DNA of 5,749 bases from Acidimicrobiia bacterium (GTDB taxonomy: Bacteria > Actinomycetota > Acidimicrobiia > Spongiisociales > SHLN01), in the NCBI GenBank assembly GCA_030624805.1, contig JAUXJL010000152.1, positions 1-5,749 of the forward strand. Reading direction: 5' to 3'. The position numbers and the translations under genes were made by a program. The notes beneath the pieces were generated by a model. The model did no database searches, was not told the origin of the DNA, and saw nothing but the letters and a program-made list of their open reading frames with translations. Each line of letters begins with the position of its first letter. The first letter of the stretch is position 1. Shown here in pieces: positions 5,582 to 5,749 of the stretch.

Positions 5582-5749
5582 CGAGCAACTAGCTGGGAGA
5601 AGCCCGGCCGTCCGCCCCCGGAGCTACGAAATAACCCCCCAGCCCAGCGGTCTGCCCGAAGTCGGCCCGTTTGCCCGGAGTCACGAAGCAACTCCCATGC
5701 CCAGCGGCCTGCCCGGAGTTACGAAGCAACCCCCAAGCCCGGCGAAGCC
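5582..5749 (+). repeat. Degenerate tandem cluster of the two-hairpin repeat family (right cluster, cut by window edge)
   Basis: Core copies are GGAGCTACGAAATAAC at 5620-5635, GGAGTCACGAAGCAAC at 5677-5692 and GGAGTTACGAAGCAAC at 5715-5730, the last two 38 bp apart. The segment CCCAGCGG-C/T-CTGCCCG is repeated at 5643 and 5700. AGCTGGGAGAAGCCCGGCCG at 5591-5610 matches 18 of 20 bases of the hairpin end at 209-228. The final copy runs into AAGCCCGGCGAAGCC and is cut by the window edge, so the array probably continues. Orientation is the same as the left cluster and opposite to the one at 2221-2305. Confidence 0.8.

Overview
The window reads as a high-GC bacterial chromosome, most likely actinobacterial, possibly of the Acidimicrobiia type. 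That placement is inferred from GC-rich codon use, weak or absent Shine-Dalgarno sequences and the ebfC-recR pair; no rRNA or other firm marker is present. Four complete or near-complete genes and one gene edge can be supported.

Layout. Positions 1-51 (minus) hold only the first 17 codons of what looks like a lipoprotein. Positions 52-491 are non-coding: a tandem repeat cluster (91-228), a leftward intrinsic terminator (256-298) with no obvious gene feeding it, and a GC-rich dispersed repeat (434-459). A YfcE-like calcineurin-fold metallophosphoesterase follows on the plus strand (recognisable coding from about 492, stop at 1061). A convergent gap (1062-1257) carries a second copy of the GC-rich repeat and a strong G/C hairpin. 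On the minus strand come recR (1258-1851), ebfC (1862-2203) and a 1059-residue signalling protein (2328-5507) with a double zinc ribbon, a class III nucleotidyl cyclase domain, an AAA-type ATPase and a long TPR-like helical region. The right edge (5508-5749) is again repeat-rich and non-coding.

How the genes relate. ebfC and recR, 10 bp apart, are the standard DNA-repair pair usually found behind dnaX. Here the gene directly upstream on the same strand is the large cyclase/ATPase instead, bracketed by inverted copies of a small two-hairpin repeat, which suggests insertion or rearrangement next to a conserved repair operon. The cyclase has most residues needed to make cAMP from ATP and a STAND-like ATPase/TPR module for sensing, but its ligand is not visible.

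Most unusual points: (1) the phosphoesterase keeps all four expected metal-site-1 ligands but has lost all three ligands unique to metal site 2; (2) its conserved N-terminus lies upstream of any ATG/GTG/TTG in frame, just after a dispersed repeat; (3) a 42-52 bp repeat family with GGAG plus two small hairpins occurs in three non-coding clusters. No CRISPR array, tRNA, rRNA or transposase was seen.
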